This document shows positions 52,739 through 62,160 of a stretch of DNA of 64,000 bases, in pieces. A model generated the notes under the pieces. The model was given only the letters and a program-made list of their open reading frames with translations, did no database searches and was not told the DNA's origin. The stretch comes from Bacteroidota bacterium (GTDB taxonomy: Bacteria; Bacteroidota; Bacteroidia; Flavobacteriales; Schleiferiaceae): NCBI GenBank assembly GCA_024742495.1, contig JANSYJ010000001.1:372001-436000 (forward strand). Direction: 5' to 3'. The translations under genes and the position numbers were made by a program. Position 1 is the first letter of the stretch, and the number at the start of each line of letters is the position of its first letter.

Positions 52739-54335
52739 TGCTTTGATCTTTAGGATAGCGAATTTCATAGGAGAAAGAAATTTTACGCTCCTTCTTGGCT
52801 TGAAGTTCTATTTCCCATTCAATTATACCATTATTTGCCTGGCTTAATTTGGCCTCATCATTAAGAACATATTTAATCTTAATATCCTCATTTTGAGACA
52901 CTGGTATTCGGTCGAATACTCTAATCTTAAGCGAATTAGTCTTGAGGTTATTTAGGCTAATTTCATAGCTATACTCATCAATTCGATCACTACCTAAAAA
53001 GGACTTACTTTCTTTGCTGAAGATTCTATTGTGCGCAATTTTGATGCTTGGATCTTGACCAAGGGAAAACATAAGTGAGTCGGAAGTTACTTGTGGATTC
53101 AGATAGGTACTACCTATAAATAGTCCTTGATTGTAAATACTGAGCTCGCCCGGCAGCAATTGGTGTTTTTCCCAATCATTAACAGTGGCTATCAGATAGG
53201 CAGCAGGATCTAAGCGTGGACTGGCCTGGTACTCATATTTAGCATCAAGGGCTATATCGCGTAGAATAATGCTTTCGGATTCGTCACTTTTTATAGTGTA
53301 TCGCTTGGGAGCTAAAAACTCGATCCGATTTTGCTGATTGTTTACTTGAAAACTCTTACTATTTAAATTGTTGAAGTAACGATCTTTTTCGTTCGCTTTT
53401 CCTTGCGCTTGAACGGAAGCCGTTTCAACATCCCTATGCATACGGGGTGCATCGCTGCTGGCCTGAACCTGATTGCGGTAAATGAAATTAACATAAGCAG
53501 GACTTTCACGCGGCATGCTAATGTTTTGCCGGGGATTGCCCGTTACTAAGCGTAAAGCTACATTATTCCAATCTTCACCAGTACTTTGATAAATACTTGC
53601 CTTATGGCTTAGTGCAAGACCTTCTGTTAGTTGCTTAAAGTAGAGGTTATAAGCATTGGACCAACTGGCATTATTAGCAATGCTATAAACGATATTAAAC
53701 TTGCAATTTTGATCAGTAGGGTTATTTAGCTTCACGATAATCTCACCTGAAAGCTTTGAACTGAGCTGCTTAATTTTTGAAAGTTCAGTTTGAGTCTTGC
53801 TAATGGCGCTGCTGGTTTCGCGTAATTCGCGATGGAGCTTCTGTTGTTCTAGTTGATTCTTTAGCTTTTGGCTGCGTGCGTATTGACTAATTTGTTGCAG
53901 CTCACTGAGGCTGTAACCACTTGTGCCACCCAATTGAGTGTTCTTAGTTAGAAACTCATTTTCCAGTCTCAAAGCTTCAATTTGAGCCTCTGTGTTTTCG
54001 CGTGTCAGATTAAGTTTGGCAATTTGAGCTTCAAGCTTCCCAATTTCTTCTTGTTTTAATGGGTTTTCGCTACCGGAGTTCGAGGTTTGAATGCTTAATA
54101 GATCAAGCTTGCGATCACTTCCTATTTGGATGCTGCTGGGATTAATCGTGATCGGTAGGCCGTAAAAAACTAAACGATGATTTCCTGGACTTAGCTTTAA
54201 AGAAGCATTGCGTTCGAAGCGCGCCCCTTGTTCGAAAATAGTAACCGATTCAAGTTTGGAGGCAATTCGTTTATCGCTTTGAGCCTCGACTTTGAAAATG
54301 CAAACAGTAAGAAATAGAAAGAGCCAGTTTTTCAT
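52728..54335 (-). CDS. DUF4139-family exported protein (mucoidy inhibitor MuiA-like)
   Basis: This 535-residue protein has a signal peptide ending in Val-Glu-Ala-Gln. It has a DUF4140-like N-terminal region (about 25-110, with VTIFEQGARFERNASLKL) and a long coiled coil (about 100-205). The DUF4139 region has the typical NNASWSNAYNLYF segment near 227 and ends with an IEWEIELQAKKERKISFSY strand. Members are uncharacterised; one was linked to mucoidy, which gives the name. It is 39 bases after the FTR1 fusion gene and may be co-transcribed. Confidence 0.85.
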   Translation of the reverse strand: MKNWLFLFLTVCIFKVEAQSDKRIASKLESVTIFEQGARFERNASLKLSPGNHRLVFYGLPITINPSSIQIGSDRKLDLLSIQTSNSGSENPLKQEEIGKLEAQIAKLNLTRENTEAQIEALRLENEFLTKNTQLGGTSGYSLSELQQISQYARSQKLKNQLEQQKLHRELRETSSAISKTQTELSKIKQLSSKLSGEIIVKLNNPTDQNCKFNIVYSIANNASWSNAYNLYFKQLTEGLALSHKASIYQSTGEDWNNVALRLVTGNPRQNISMPRESPAYVNFIYRNQVQASSDAPRMHRDVETASVQAQGKANEKDRYFNNLNSKSFQVNNQQNRIEFLAPKRYTIKSDESESIILRDIALDAKYEYQASPRLDPAAYLIATVNDWEKHQLLPGELSIYNQGLFIGSTYLNPQVTSDSLMFSLGQDPSIKIAHNRIFSKESKSFLGSDRIDEYSYEISLNNLKTNSLKIRVFDRIPVSQNEDIKIKYVLNDEAKLSQANNGIIEWEIELQAKKERKISFSYEIRYPKDQSINW

Positions 54336-54374
54336 TGTTGTCGTTTTTACATCAACGAAAGTAAGCTCTTCTTC

Positions 54375-56294
54375 TTATTCCGTAGCCAGGCTTTTAGATT
54401 TAGCAGGAGCGGAACTGCGATTACTTACATTCCAAAGCACCAGAACTAATGCCAATATAAAGACTTGACCAAGGCTCGTCTCCCATGTGGGATAGAAGCC
54501 AATTGCCTCCAAACGCCAATCAAAAGGAAGTACGCTAATGGAAATACTACCAGCTTCTTGTATGGCATTTAAGCCTTTGCCTGTTAAAATTACCGCTAAA
54601 CCAGAGATAATGATGGCTGAGTATTTAAAGAGTTTAGCGATGGGGAGGCGTTTTGAATAACGCATAATTAATACACTGAAAAGCAGAAGTAGCAAGAAAG
54701 CAAATACAATACCTCCACTAAAAGCAGATTGTTGTGCATCGCCAACCTCTAAACTTAAGGCGGAGAGGAATAGAACGGATTCGAAGGCTTCCCGGAAAAC
54801 AACAATAAAGGACAAAAAGGCCAGTCCAATCATGTTTTCAGTCTTGGCTAATTTTTGAATTTTGTTTTTAACATAAGCCTGCCATTTCCCAGCTTCAGAT
54901 TTACTATGCATCCAAAAACCTAGGTAGAGTAGTACCACTACTGCGAAGAGGGCAATAAAGCCTTCCATTAATTCGCGTTGTGCGCCACTAATATCGAAAA
55001 GACTACCAGCTGCAAGCCACATCAGAACTCCGCTGCCTATTGCGGTAATCCAACCAGCATGTACATAAGTGCTGGCCTTTGGCATTTTAATGGCCCGGAT
55101 GATACTAAGCATGGTAATAACCACCAAGAATGCCTCAAGACCTTCTCTAAGGATAATAGAGGAAGAGAGTAGAAATGCGAGCCATGGACTAAAGGTTTTG
55201 GTCCGTAATTTACCCTTAGCGGTTTTAATCATGGTGATGCTATTCACAACTTCGGCCGATACCATTTCTGGACTTTGACCTCCTTCAATGGCCGATCTTA
55301 ATTTAGCCAGTTGTCCTTCGAGTTTAGCTGAGAAACTGGCATCATTGGCGCGCAATTGAATTTCTACTGGCTCAACACCTTCCAAGTAAGCGGTTAAGGC
55401 CAGGGTACGGGCGGTTGATATATCACCTTTTTGGTAAGCCTCATCAGATCTTTCCAGTAAGCCGATGGCTTGACTTAAATAGTCACCTTGATTTTTTTCG
55501 GCAATTTCCTTTGGATAGAGTCGTAGGGCTGATATAAGTTCTTCACTTCGAATATCCCCTTGAAGGCTTTCTAAGATCTCATCATTACTTCGAGAAGCTA
55601 GTTTTTCAAGATCAATCTGAATGGCCATGTCATGCTGATCTATATCCACCTTAGAAGCGGTATGTGGTAAGGAAAGAACATAAAAGGCTAAATCCCAAAT
55701 TTCATCATCACTTAACTCATCAAAGGCCCGCATCGCAGTATTATCAACTCCTAAGCGAATGGTATTATAGGCTTGAAAAGGGGAAAGACCATTGGCTTTT
55801 TCTGGCGAATGAAAGTTGGTGGGGGCCGGCTCTAAACCCGTGCTTAAAATGCCATCACCAAAGCCGTTTTCACCATGACAGCTTTTACATTGAAGCGCAT
55901 AAAGTTGTCTACCATTATCTAAATCAGGCCAACGTTTAGGAGCAATTTCTAATTGGTAGCTCGAAATTATTTTTTGTTTGATGGAGGTAGCAACCGAAGC
56001 GACTTTTTCCTGGGATGCTTTTTCGGCAATGAGCTGCTTAAGTACTTTGATATCTGATTTTACCGAAGCAGGAGCAGCGGCACCTAATGTATTTAGGGTA
56101 TTGGCAAACTCTTGCATTTCTGAGTATTCCGCCTCACTGATGATGCTTCCTTGATTAACCGCCATAGAGTAATCTACCGCAATGTAATCTAGTAAATGAA
56201 CCATCATTCTAGCGTTCTCATCCTTTGCTTCTACTGGTTTAAGTACCAATAAGAGCAATCCCATCAACATCGTTAATCCTAATCCTCGCACCAT
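54375..56294 (-). CDS. Cytochrome c/FTR1 fusion iron permease
   Basis: This 639-residue protein combines an exported N-domain with a haem c site and an FTR1-type iron permease. Features are a signal peptide (about 1-23), a haem motif CKSCH (C136, C139, H140) and a helical linker. An FTR1 region of seven helices follows, with the two iron-site motifs REGLE (383-387) and REAFE (501-505). Such fusions are known in Bacteroidota; the haem probably passes electrons that accompany iron transport. A -7 box lies 33 bases upstream. The DUF4139 gene follows after 39 bases. Confidence 0.9.
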   Translation of the reverse strand: MVRGLGLTMLMGLLLLVLKPVEAKDENARMMVHLLDYIAVDYSMAVNQGSIISEAEYSEMQEFANTLNTLGAAAPASVKSDIKVLKQLIAEKASQEKVASVATSIKQKIISSYQLEIAPKRWPDLDNGRQLYALQCKSCHGENGFGDGILSTGLEPAPTNFHSPEKANGLSPFQAYNTIRLGVDNTAMRAFDELSDDEIWDLAFYVLSLPHTASKVDIDQHDMAIQIDLEKLASRSNDEILESLQGDIRSEELISALRLYPKEIAEKNQGDYLSQAIGLLERSDEAYQKGDISTARTLALTAYLEGVEPVEIQLRANDASFSAKLEGQLAKLRSAIEGGQSPEMVSAEVVNSITMIKTAKGKLRTKTFSPWLAFLLSSSIILREGLEAFLVVITMLSIIRAIKMPKASTYVHAGWITAIGSGVLMWLAAGSLFDISGAQRELMEGFIALFAVVVLLYLGFWMHSKSEAGKWQAYVKNKIQKLAKTENMIGLAFLSFIVVFREAFESVLFLSALSLEVGDAQQSAFSGGIVFAFLLLLLFSVLIMRYSKRLPIAKLFKYSAIIISGLAVILTGKGLNAIQEAGSISISVLPFDWRLEAIGFYPTWETSLGQVFILALVLVLWNVSNRSSAPAKSKSLATE

Positions 56295-56326
56295 CTAACT
56301 TATTTAGACCAATTAAAAATAGAAGG

Positions 56327-56334
56327 CAAAAATA
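56327..56334 (-). promoter_or_regulatory. Probable -7 promoter box of the FTR1 fusion gene
   Basis: On the minus strand this reads TATTTTTG, an exact TAnnTTTG match, 32 bases before the ATG. A TTTG occurs 26 bases upstream, slightly farther than the usual 17-23. No Fur-like box was recognised. Confidence 0.5.
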
Positions 56335-56434
56335 GTTTTAAGATTTTTAAAAAAAGCTAACAAATATCACTTTTTGCTTTGCGCTGATTGATCTTAAATA
56401 TGAAGCTGACAGTGGCCTTATAGGCCTAAACAAA

Positions 56435-56460
56435 AATATCCCGACCGAAGTCAGGATATT
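56435..56460 (-). terminator. Terminator after tRNA-Cys
   Basis: AATATCCCGAC (56435-56445) and GTCAGGATATT (56450-56460) form an 11-bp stem with a four-base loop that reads TTCG on the minus strand, followed by T residues. It ends the gltX-folB-tRNA-Cys transcript four bases after the tRNA. Confidence 0.88.
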
Positions 56461-56463
56461 TTG

Positions 56464-56534
56464 AGGTTCCGAGCGGATTCGAACCGCTGTACGAGGTTTT
56501 GCAGACCTCTGCCTAGCCACTCGGCCACGGAACC
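56464..56534 (-). tRNA. tRNA-Cys (anticodon GCA)
   Basis: This 71-base gene folds as a standard cloverleaf. A 7-bp acceptor stem GGTTCCG/CGGAACC is followed by discriminator T, the expected base for cysteine tRNA. The anticodon loop reads CTGCAAA with anticodon GCA, and the T loop is TTCGAAT. CCA is not encoded. The gene is on the same strand as folB, 24 bases downstream of it, and a terminator follows, so it is probably processed from the gltX-folB transcript. Confidence 0.97.
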
Positions 56535-56558
56535 ATTTAAGGACGGCAAATATAGGAA

Positions 56559-56933
56559 TTATTGTAAGTCCATGTCCTTGCGTTTACGCTTTAATTGAAA
56601 GCTAACGTTTCGCACATCCCCATTAATGGGAGGATGCATTTTTTGGATCTCAACGATGGCTTTTTGAACGATGGGCATTTCCTTAAATATATCGAGCATT
56701 ATGCGATGGGCAACCACTTCAATTAGTTTAGCACGAGCCATCATTTGTTTTTCAACGATGGCATAAATACTAACGTAGTCCATTGTTTTACCAAGGTCGT
56801 CACTGCTAAAGGAGGCATCAACGGATCCCCATACCTGTACATTTACCAAGTAGTCAGTGCCTATTTTAGCTTCTTCATCTAGGCATCCATGATAGGCATA
56901 GAGTCTGATGCCTTCAACCTTGATTAAATCCAT
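56559..56933 (-). CDS. folB: Dihydroneopterin aldolase FolB
   Basis: This 124-residue enzyme makes 6-hydroxymethyl-dihydropterin and glycolaldehyde from dihydroneopterin in folate synthesis. The segments IRLYAYHGCLDEEAKIG, MDYVSIYAIVEKQM and LIEVVAHRI are typical, and the catalytic Lys lies in EIQKMHPPI. The ATG overlaps the stop of gltX by one base, so the two are translationally coupled. Length agrees with the family. Confidence 0.93.
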   Translation of the reverse strand: MDLIKVEGIRLYAYHGCLDEEAKIGTDYLVNVQVWGSVDASFSSDDLGKTMDYVSIYAIVEKQMMARAKLIEVVAHRIMLDIFKEMPIVQKAIVEIQKMHPPINGDVRNVSFQLKRKRKDMDLQ

Positions 56934-58462
56934 TAAGGAAGTTTTTCGAGGGCAAGGTCCATTCTTTGAAGGGTTTCATCCTTACCTAAAATGGAACAAA
57001 TGGCGAACATAGATGGTCCCATGCCTTTTCCTGTAACTGCTAAGCGAAAGCCGGGACCTACTTTTCCGAAACCTAGCTCATTGTCGTGGAGATAAGATTT
57101 AAAACTTTGCTCAACACTGTCTTCCGAAAAGTCTTCGAGTTCAGAAAACATTTGTTTTAGGGCTCTCACGTGATTTCGCGCATCGGAATTCCACTTCTTA
57201 CGAGTGGTTTTTTCATCATAGCTGGATGGTCTGCTAAAGAAGAATTGAGATTCCTCGTAAAGATCTTTAATGAAATAAGCCCTTTCTTTCATAAGAATAG
57301 CAATGGCACTAGCCTTTTCAAGACTTAAACTATGCTGGTGCTTGGCGGCCTCATCAGCGAGTAATTGTCCGAGCTCTGAATCAGTCTTAGACCTTAAATA
57401 CTGCTGATTAAACCATTTGGTTTTATCATGGTCGTAGCGAGCACCAGCCTTATTCACTTTTTCTAAACTGAAGGCTTCGCTTAGTCCTTCTAGGCTAAAT
57501 ATTTCTTGTTCTGTACCGGGGTTCCATCCCAAGAAGGCGAGCATATTTACAAAAGCTTCTGGGAAGTAGCCATTTTCGCGATATCCTGAGAATTGATCGT
57601 CGTTTTCTGGATTATTCCATTGCAATGGGAAAACAGGAAAGCCTAGGCGGTCTCCATCTCTTTTACTCAGTTTGCCATTACCATCTGGCTTAAGCAATAA
57701 AGGTAAGTGGGCAAATTTGGGCATTTGTTCCTCCCAACCTAAGTAACGATATAGTAATACGTGCAAGGGCGCAGAAGGCAGCCACTCCTCACCGCGAATA
57801 ACATGGGAGATTTGCATTAAGTGGTCGTCTACAATATTCGCGAGGTGGTAGGTTGGCATACCATCAGACTTAAAGAGTACTTTATCGTCCATATTGTTGG
57901 TATTTACACTCACCCAACCACGCACAATATCCTCAAACTTTACTTCTTCATTGCGATTAAGTTTTATGCGGATAACATAGGGTTCTCCATTCGCCAGTCT
58001 CTTCTCTACCTCATTTTGAGATAAGGTAAGAGAGTTTTTCATGCTACTGCGGGTCACGTGGTTGTATTGCCAGTTTGGTGATCCAGCTGCTTTGGCCATC
58101 TGACGCACGCGATCGAGGTCATCGGCAGAGTCAAAAGCGTAGTAAGCGTGACCATTCTTTATAAGGTGGTCGGCATATTCTTTATACATGGCTTTTCGCT
58201 CACTTTGGCGATATGGCCCAAAATCGCCACCAAAACCTTGGCCCTCATCCGGAGAAATACCGCACCACTTAAGTGAGTCGATAATATATTGTTCGGCTCC
58301 GGGAACAAATCGGGTTTGATCAGTATCTTCAATTCTTAAAATAAATTCGCCACCTTGCTGTTTTGCGAAGAGGTAGTTATAGAGAGCGGTTCGAACGCCA
58401 CCCATATGAAGTGGACCAGTTGGGCTAGGAGCAAACCTTACCCGTACTTTTGCATTACTCAT
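56933..58462 (-). CDS. gltX: Glutamyl-tRNA synthetase
   Basis: This 509-residue class I synthetase charges tRNA-Glu. The HIGH-type motif appears as HMGG at 19-22 in PTGPLHMGGVRTAL, and the KMSKS-type motif as KLSKRDG near 264. The rest of the catalytic and anticodon-binding domains is complete. The Ile-to-Met change in the HIGH motif is seen in other GltX enzymes. The gene has an exact -7 box 20 bases upstream, is followed by folB with one base of overlap, and belongs to a gltX-folB-tRNA-Cys unit. Confidence 0.97.
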   Translation of the reverse strand: MSNAKVRVRFAPSPTGPLHMGGVRTALYNYLFAKQQGGEFILRIEDTDQTRFVPGAEQYIIDSLKWCGISPDEGQGFGGDFGPYRQSERKAMYKEYADHLIKNGHAYYAFDSADDLDRVRQMAKAAGSPNWQYNHVTRSSMKNSLTLSQNEVEKRLANGEPYVIRIKLNRNEEVKFEDIVRGWVSVNTNNMDDKVLFKSDGMPTYHLANIVDDHLMQISHVIRGEEWLPSAPLHVLLYRYLGWEEQMPKFAHLPLLLKPDGNGKLSKRDGDRLGFPVFPLQWNNPENDDQFSGYRENGYFPEAFVNMLAFLGWNPGTEQEIFSLEGLSEAFSLEKVNKAGARYDHDKTKWFNQQYLRSKTDSELGQLLADEAAKHQHSLSLEKASAIAILMKERAYFIKDLYEESQFFFSRPSSYDEKTTRKKWNSDARNHVRALKQMFSELEDFSEDSVEQSFKSYLHDNELGFGKVGPGFRLAVTGKGMGPSMFAICSILGKDETLQRMDLALEKLP

Positions 58463-58481
58463 TATGGCAATTTTAGGGCGG

Positions 58482-58489
58482 CAAAGATA
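58482..58489 (-). promoter_or_regulatory. Probable -7 promoter box of gltX
   Basis: On the minus strand this reads TATCTTTG, an exact TAnnTTTG match, 19 bases before the gltX ATG. The -33 half is not clear. Confidence 0.55.
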
Positions 58490-58523
58490 AGCTTTCTGAT
58501 GCCTCGTTAATTGGGATTTGAAG

Positions 58524-61500
58524 ATGAATGGATTAGATATATTAAGGAGCAGATTAGATCATTTTATCCGTAGGTTCTATCTCTTCCGTCTGGTGAAGGG
58601 ATCTATAATCTGGTTAGGAATAAGTTTGATCACAATCATTTGTTTTCTGGCTCTGGAGAATTGGGGTCAGTTTGCAAGTGGGACCCGAACGATTATGTTT
58701 TGGTCTTATGTAGTGATCTTTTTTATCTGGCTAGCTCTTAGGGTATTCCTACCCTTGGCCAAGATGCTGAAGCTGGTTAAGGGTCTAAGTCACAATGATG
58801 CGGCTGAGCAGCTGGAACAATTGGAGCAAGGAATTAAGGATCGTATCTTAAATACCTTAACCTTAGAAAACCCGAACTTAATTGAAGGTAGTTTAGCTGA
58901 TGCTGCCATCAAGCAAAAAGTTAAAGCACTAGAATCTTATGAGTTTGAATCGGTAATTAATTGGAAGGAAGTTAGAAGCTGGCTACCGCTGGGTTTAGTA
59001 CCGATTTTAGCATTAGTTGCACTTTTTTCATTGGATGATGGAGCCTTTAGGGAAAGTGGTAAGAGGCTTGTTTATTTCGATGAGGAGTTTTTACCACCAG
59101 CTCCCTTCAGTTTTAATTTTGGAGAGGATTATTACAGGGTAGCTCGAGGGGAGGGCTTGGAGATAGCTTTATCCTTGGAGGGTGAGGAGATTCCCAGCGA
59201 AGTACTTGCCTATGTAAATGGTGTGGAGCTATTGCTGAAGAAAAGATCTGGTAGTTCCTGGTTACTGAAGCTAAATGAAATTGGGTCTAATGTAGAGGTT
59301 GTCTTTAAGGCCAATGGTTATAGCAGTAGACACCTTAAAGTTGTGGTTTTTGATAGGCCTAAAGTAGGTGCCTTTCGGCTGAAGCTTATTCCGCCAGCTT
59401 ACACGGGCTTGTCTCCCATCTCAAATCAATTAAGAAGTGTTCATCGCTTCCCCGAGGGTAGTCGTTTTACGATAGAAATGGTGGGAGCAGAATCAGTGAG
59501 TAAGGCTTTATTTAGAGAGGCGGGTAGTACTAAGGCTTTTGAGGCAAATGAGTTTTTTGGATTGCTGGAGCACTCTAAGGAATTCGATTTAGTTATTCAG
59601 AATGAGGAGGATACGGTTGAGTTATACGGAGGAACGCGGTTCGTGGCAATTGAGGACAAGAGTCCAAGCATTCGTATTTTAAGTTTAGATAGCCTGGAGC
59701 AGGATCGATGGAAGGCGAGTTTATCCTATTCTGATGATTATGGAGTTAGCAAGGTCCAGAGGATAATTAAGATCAAGGATCGGTTGATAGTCAGTGATTT
59801 AGTTTTAGGGAATGGGCGGTTACTTGATGAACTACGATTAGACAGTTTAATAAATGGTGAGCAGCTGGAGCTCTATTATAGAGTTTGGGACAACGATGGT
59901 TTTAATGGTAGTAAGTACACGGATTCCCGCAAATTGCAATTAGGTGTATTAAGTGCGGAGGAAATAGAGAATAAGGCTTTGCAATCATTAAAGTCTTATG
60001 CGGGTAGCAAAGCAGAAAAGCAGAAAGCGATAGAAGAGTATGATGAAAGTTTATCGGGTCTGCAAGAATCTTTGGTCACCAAGAAGTCCTTGGACTGGAA
60101 GGACAAGGAAGCTTTAAGAGATCAATTAACAAAGTTGAGTAAAAAGCGAGAGGAGCGAATTAAGGAACGGGAGGCTCTAAAAGAAGAGCTTAATAAGCTA
60201 GAGGCGGATTCCATTCAAAAGGAAGAATTGAATAAGCGTTTGGATGAGATAAACAAGAAGGAAGAGGACTTACGTAAATTGGAGGAAGAGCTTAAAGATT
60301 TAATGGAGAAGCTTGATATGAAGGACATCAAGCAGAAGCTTGAAGAACTAAGGAAGGAAAATAAGGAGCAACAAAGACAGGAGGAACGAATGGATGATCT
60401 TTTAGAGGATTTAACCTTTCAACGTGACGTATTAAAAGAGATTGAAAAACTACAGGAAATGTCCAGGGAGCTCCAGAATATGTCTAAAGAAGATGTAAGT
60501 AAAGAAGAGCTAAACGAAAAGAAAGAGTCCTTTGAGGAAAGCATGGAGAAGCTTAAGGAGCTCGGAGATAAGAAGGAGGCCTTAAAAGAAAAACTGGGGG
60601 AAGAGGAAATGAAGGCTGCGGAGCAGAAGGTTAAGGAGGACTTAGCTGATGCTGCCGAGAAGGCCGATTCGGATAGTGAAGGGAAACAGCAGCAGTCTTC
60701 AGAAAGTATGGAAGAGGCCTCTGAGGAGATGCAAGAGATGAGTGAATCCTTAAGTTCAATGATGATGAATATGCAGGCTAATGCCTTAAAGATGAACATT
60801 GAAAGTTTGCGAAATATTCTTGAAAATTTAAAGCGTTTTAGCTTAGACGTAGAGGAAAGTGGCCTTGGAATAGGTGACTTAGGTAGAGATGATCCGGCTT
60901 TCCGAGAAATACTTGTTGAGCAACGCAAGCTTTTATCTGCCTCGGAGGTAATACGAGATAGTTTAACAGTACTTGCAGCTAAGGCCCCACAAATACAGGA
61001 TAAGGTGTTTAGTGAACTTCGTAAGATGATCGAGGAATTAGATCAGGCGAAGGCCCATCTGCAAGAGCAGGATATAGCGAAGGCCACAGTGGGTCATCAG
61101 TATTCCATGATGGCGGCAAATGAATTGGCTTTATTACTCGATAATAGTTTACAAAGTATGATGGCGATGATGGCAATGCAGCAACCAGGTAATCAGAATT
61201 GTGAGAAGCCTGGCGGAGCGAAGCCTAAACCGGGGCAAATGGGTAAGAAGGCATCTGAAATTGGTCAGATGGTTGACAAACTTCAGAAAGGTAGCAAGGA
61301 TGGTAAAGGCGAGTCGGGTAAATCCTCGAAGGAAATTGGTCGTATTTTAAGTGAGCAAGAAGCCCTTAGACAGATGATAGAAAAGGCCGAGATGGGTAAG
61401 GAAGGCACGGGTAACAGTAAGCCGGAAATATTGGAGGAATTAGACCAGATGGAGGATCTTTTGTTAGACAGGAACATTACGGAGTATAAGGAGAGGTTTA

Positions 61501-61715
61501 AGAGGGTTGAGTCTAGACTCTTAGAGGATGAAAGGGCCTCGGAGGAGCGAAAGCAAAAGGAAGAGAGGAAATCGAGTGTTGGGAGCAGACAACAGATGAT
61601 TAATGGTTTGGAGGGAAACGATAAGATTAGAAAGGCAACAAGTCTTGATGGTTTTAATCGTTCCCAGTTAAGTCTTGTTCCCTTTTATAGTTTTTTAGGC
61701 AGTGAGCAGGATTAG
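58524..61715 (+). CDS. DUF4175-family membrane protein with long coiled coils
   Basis: From the ATG at 58524 this is a 1063-residue protein. A TTG two codons upstream is in frame but is not preferred. It has two N-terminal membrane helices (about 20-80), a third near 150-170, and a beta-rich extracellular or periplasmic region to about 480. A very long Lys/Glu-rich coiled coil follows from 490 to 780, then helical and Met/Gln-rich segments. This is the DUF4175 layout common in Bacteroidota. Its function is unknown, though the family is often linked with the cell envelope. The last 14 bases overlap ybeY. Confidence 0.85.
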   Translation: MNGLDILRSRLDHFIRRFYLFRLVKGSIIWLGISLITIICFLALENWGQFASGTRTIMFWSYVVIFFIWLALRVFLPLAKMLKLVKGLSHNDAAEQLEQLEQGIKDRILNTLTLENPNLIEGSLADAAIKQKVKALESYEFESVINWKEVRSWLPLGLVPILALVALFSLDDGAFRESGKRLVYFDEEFLPPAPFSFNFGEDYYRVARGEGLEIALSLEGEEIPSEVLAYVNGVELLLKKRSGSSWLLKLNEIGSNVEVVFKANGYSSRHLKVVVFDRPKVGAFRLKLIPPAYTGLSPISNQLRSVHRFPEGSRFTIEMVGAESVSKALFREAGSTKAFEANEFFGLLEHSKEFDLVIQNEEDTVELYGGTRFVAIEDKSPSIRILSLDSLEQDRWKASLSYSDDYGVSKVQRIIKIKDRLIVSDLVLGNGRLLDELRLDSLINGEQLELYYRVWDNDGFNGSKYTDSRKLQLGVLSAEEIENKALQSLKSYAGSKAEKQKAIEEYDESLSGLQESLVTKKSLDWKDKEALRDQLTKLSKKREERIKEREALKEELNKLEADSIQKEELNKRLDEINKKEEDLRKLEEELKDLMEKLDMKDIKQKLEELRKENKEQQRQEERMDDLLEDLTFQRDVLKEIEKLQEMSRELQNMSKEDVSKEELNEKKESFEESMEKLKELGDKKEALKEKLGEEEMKAAEQKVKEDLADAAEKADSDSEGKQQQSSESMEEASEEMQEMSESLSSMMMNMQANALKMNIESLRNILENLKRFSLDVEESGLGIGDLGRDDPAFREILVEQRKLLSASEVIRDSLTVLAAKAPQIQDKVFSELRKMIEELDQAKAHLQEQDIAKATVGHQYSMMAANELALLLDNSLQSMMAMMAMQQPGNQNCEKPGGAKPKPGQMGKKASEIGQMVDKLQKGSKDGKGESGKSSKEIGRILSEQEALRQMIEKAEMGKEGTGNSKPEILEELDQMEDLLLDRNITEYKERFKRVESRLLEDERASEERKQKEERKSSVGSRQQMINGLEGNDKIRKATSLDGFNRSQLSLVPFYSFLGSEQD

Positions 61716-62136
61716 TTTTACGGGATTAGTTCCTGACTTCATAAGCGTGAATAGCGGTGCTTATAGTATTTGGCTCAAGGCACTTATTGAGGAACGTGGC
61801 TTTGGAGTATCCCGTTTATCTTATTTCTTCGTAGATAATAAGGAAAGTAAAGCATTAAATCGGTCTTTATTAAATCATGACTATGCCACCGATATTATTA
61901 CAATTAATCACAGCAGGGGCAAAAGATTAAAGGTGGAACTCTATTTAGGAAGAAAAATAATCGAGGAAAATGCACAGGAACTCGGCACTCCAGTTGAGAA
62001 GGAGTTTGCAAGAGTTCTTGCACACGGTTTGCTGCATTGCATGGGTTGGGATGACCAAACGGAGGTGGATCGACTAGCGATGAGAAAGGAGGAGGAAATT
62101 TGTTTAATTTCGCGGCCAGTTTTAGAAGGGAAATAG
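61702..62136 (+). CDS. ybeY: Endoribonuclease YbeY (rRNA maturation)
   Basis: This 144-residue zinc-dependent RNase acts in 16S rRNA processing and ribosome quality control. It starts with GTG and overlaps the DUF4175 gene by 14 bases. The zinc motif is HGLLHCMGWDD, with H108 and H112. The third ligand position (118) is Asp instead of the usual His, which is normal for Bacteroidota members. The TDIITIN segment upstream is also typical. The mnmG start follows 24 bases after the stop, with a parS-like site between. Confidence 0.92.
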   Translation: MSRISFTGLVPDFISVNSGAYSIWLKALIEERGFGVSRLSYFFVDNKESKALNRSLLNHDYATDIITINHSRGKRLKVELYLGRKIIEENAQELGTPVEKEFARVLAHGLLHCMGWDDQTEVDRLAMRKEEEICLISRPVLEGK

Positions 62137-62141
62137 CTAAA

Positions 62142-62157
62142 TGTTTCACGTGGAACG
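62142..62157. promoter_or_regulatory. parS-like ParB-binding site
   Basis: The 16-base sequence TGTTTCACGTGGAACG differs from the Bacillus-type parS sequence (TGTTTCACGTGGAACA, read in this orientation) only at the last base. It is centred on the palindrome CACGTG and lies in the short gap between ybeY and mnmG. parS sites load ParB for chromosome segregation and cluster near the replication origin. Confidence 0.82.
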
Positions 62158-62160
62158 CAT

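Noticed and set aside
61702-62136. YbeY inactivated by loss of the third zinc His
   Set aside because: Asp at this position is usual in Bacteroidota YbeY, so the enzyme is probably active.
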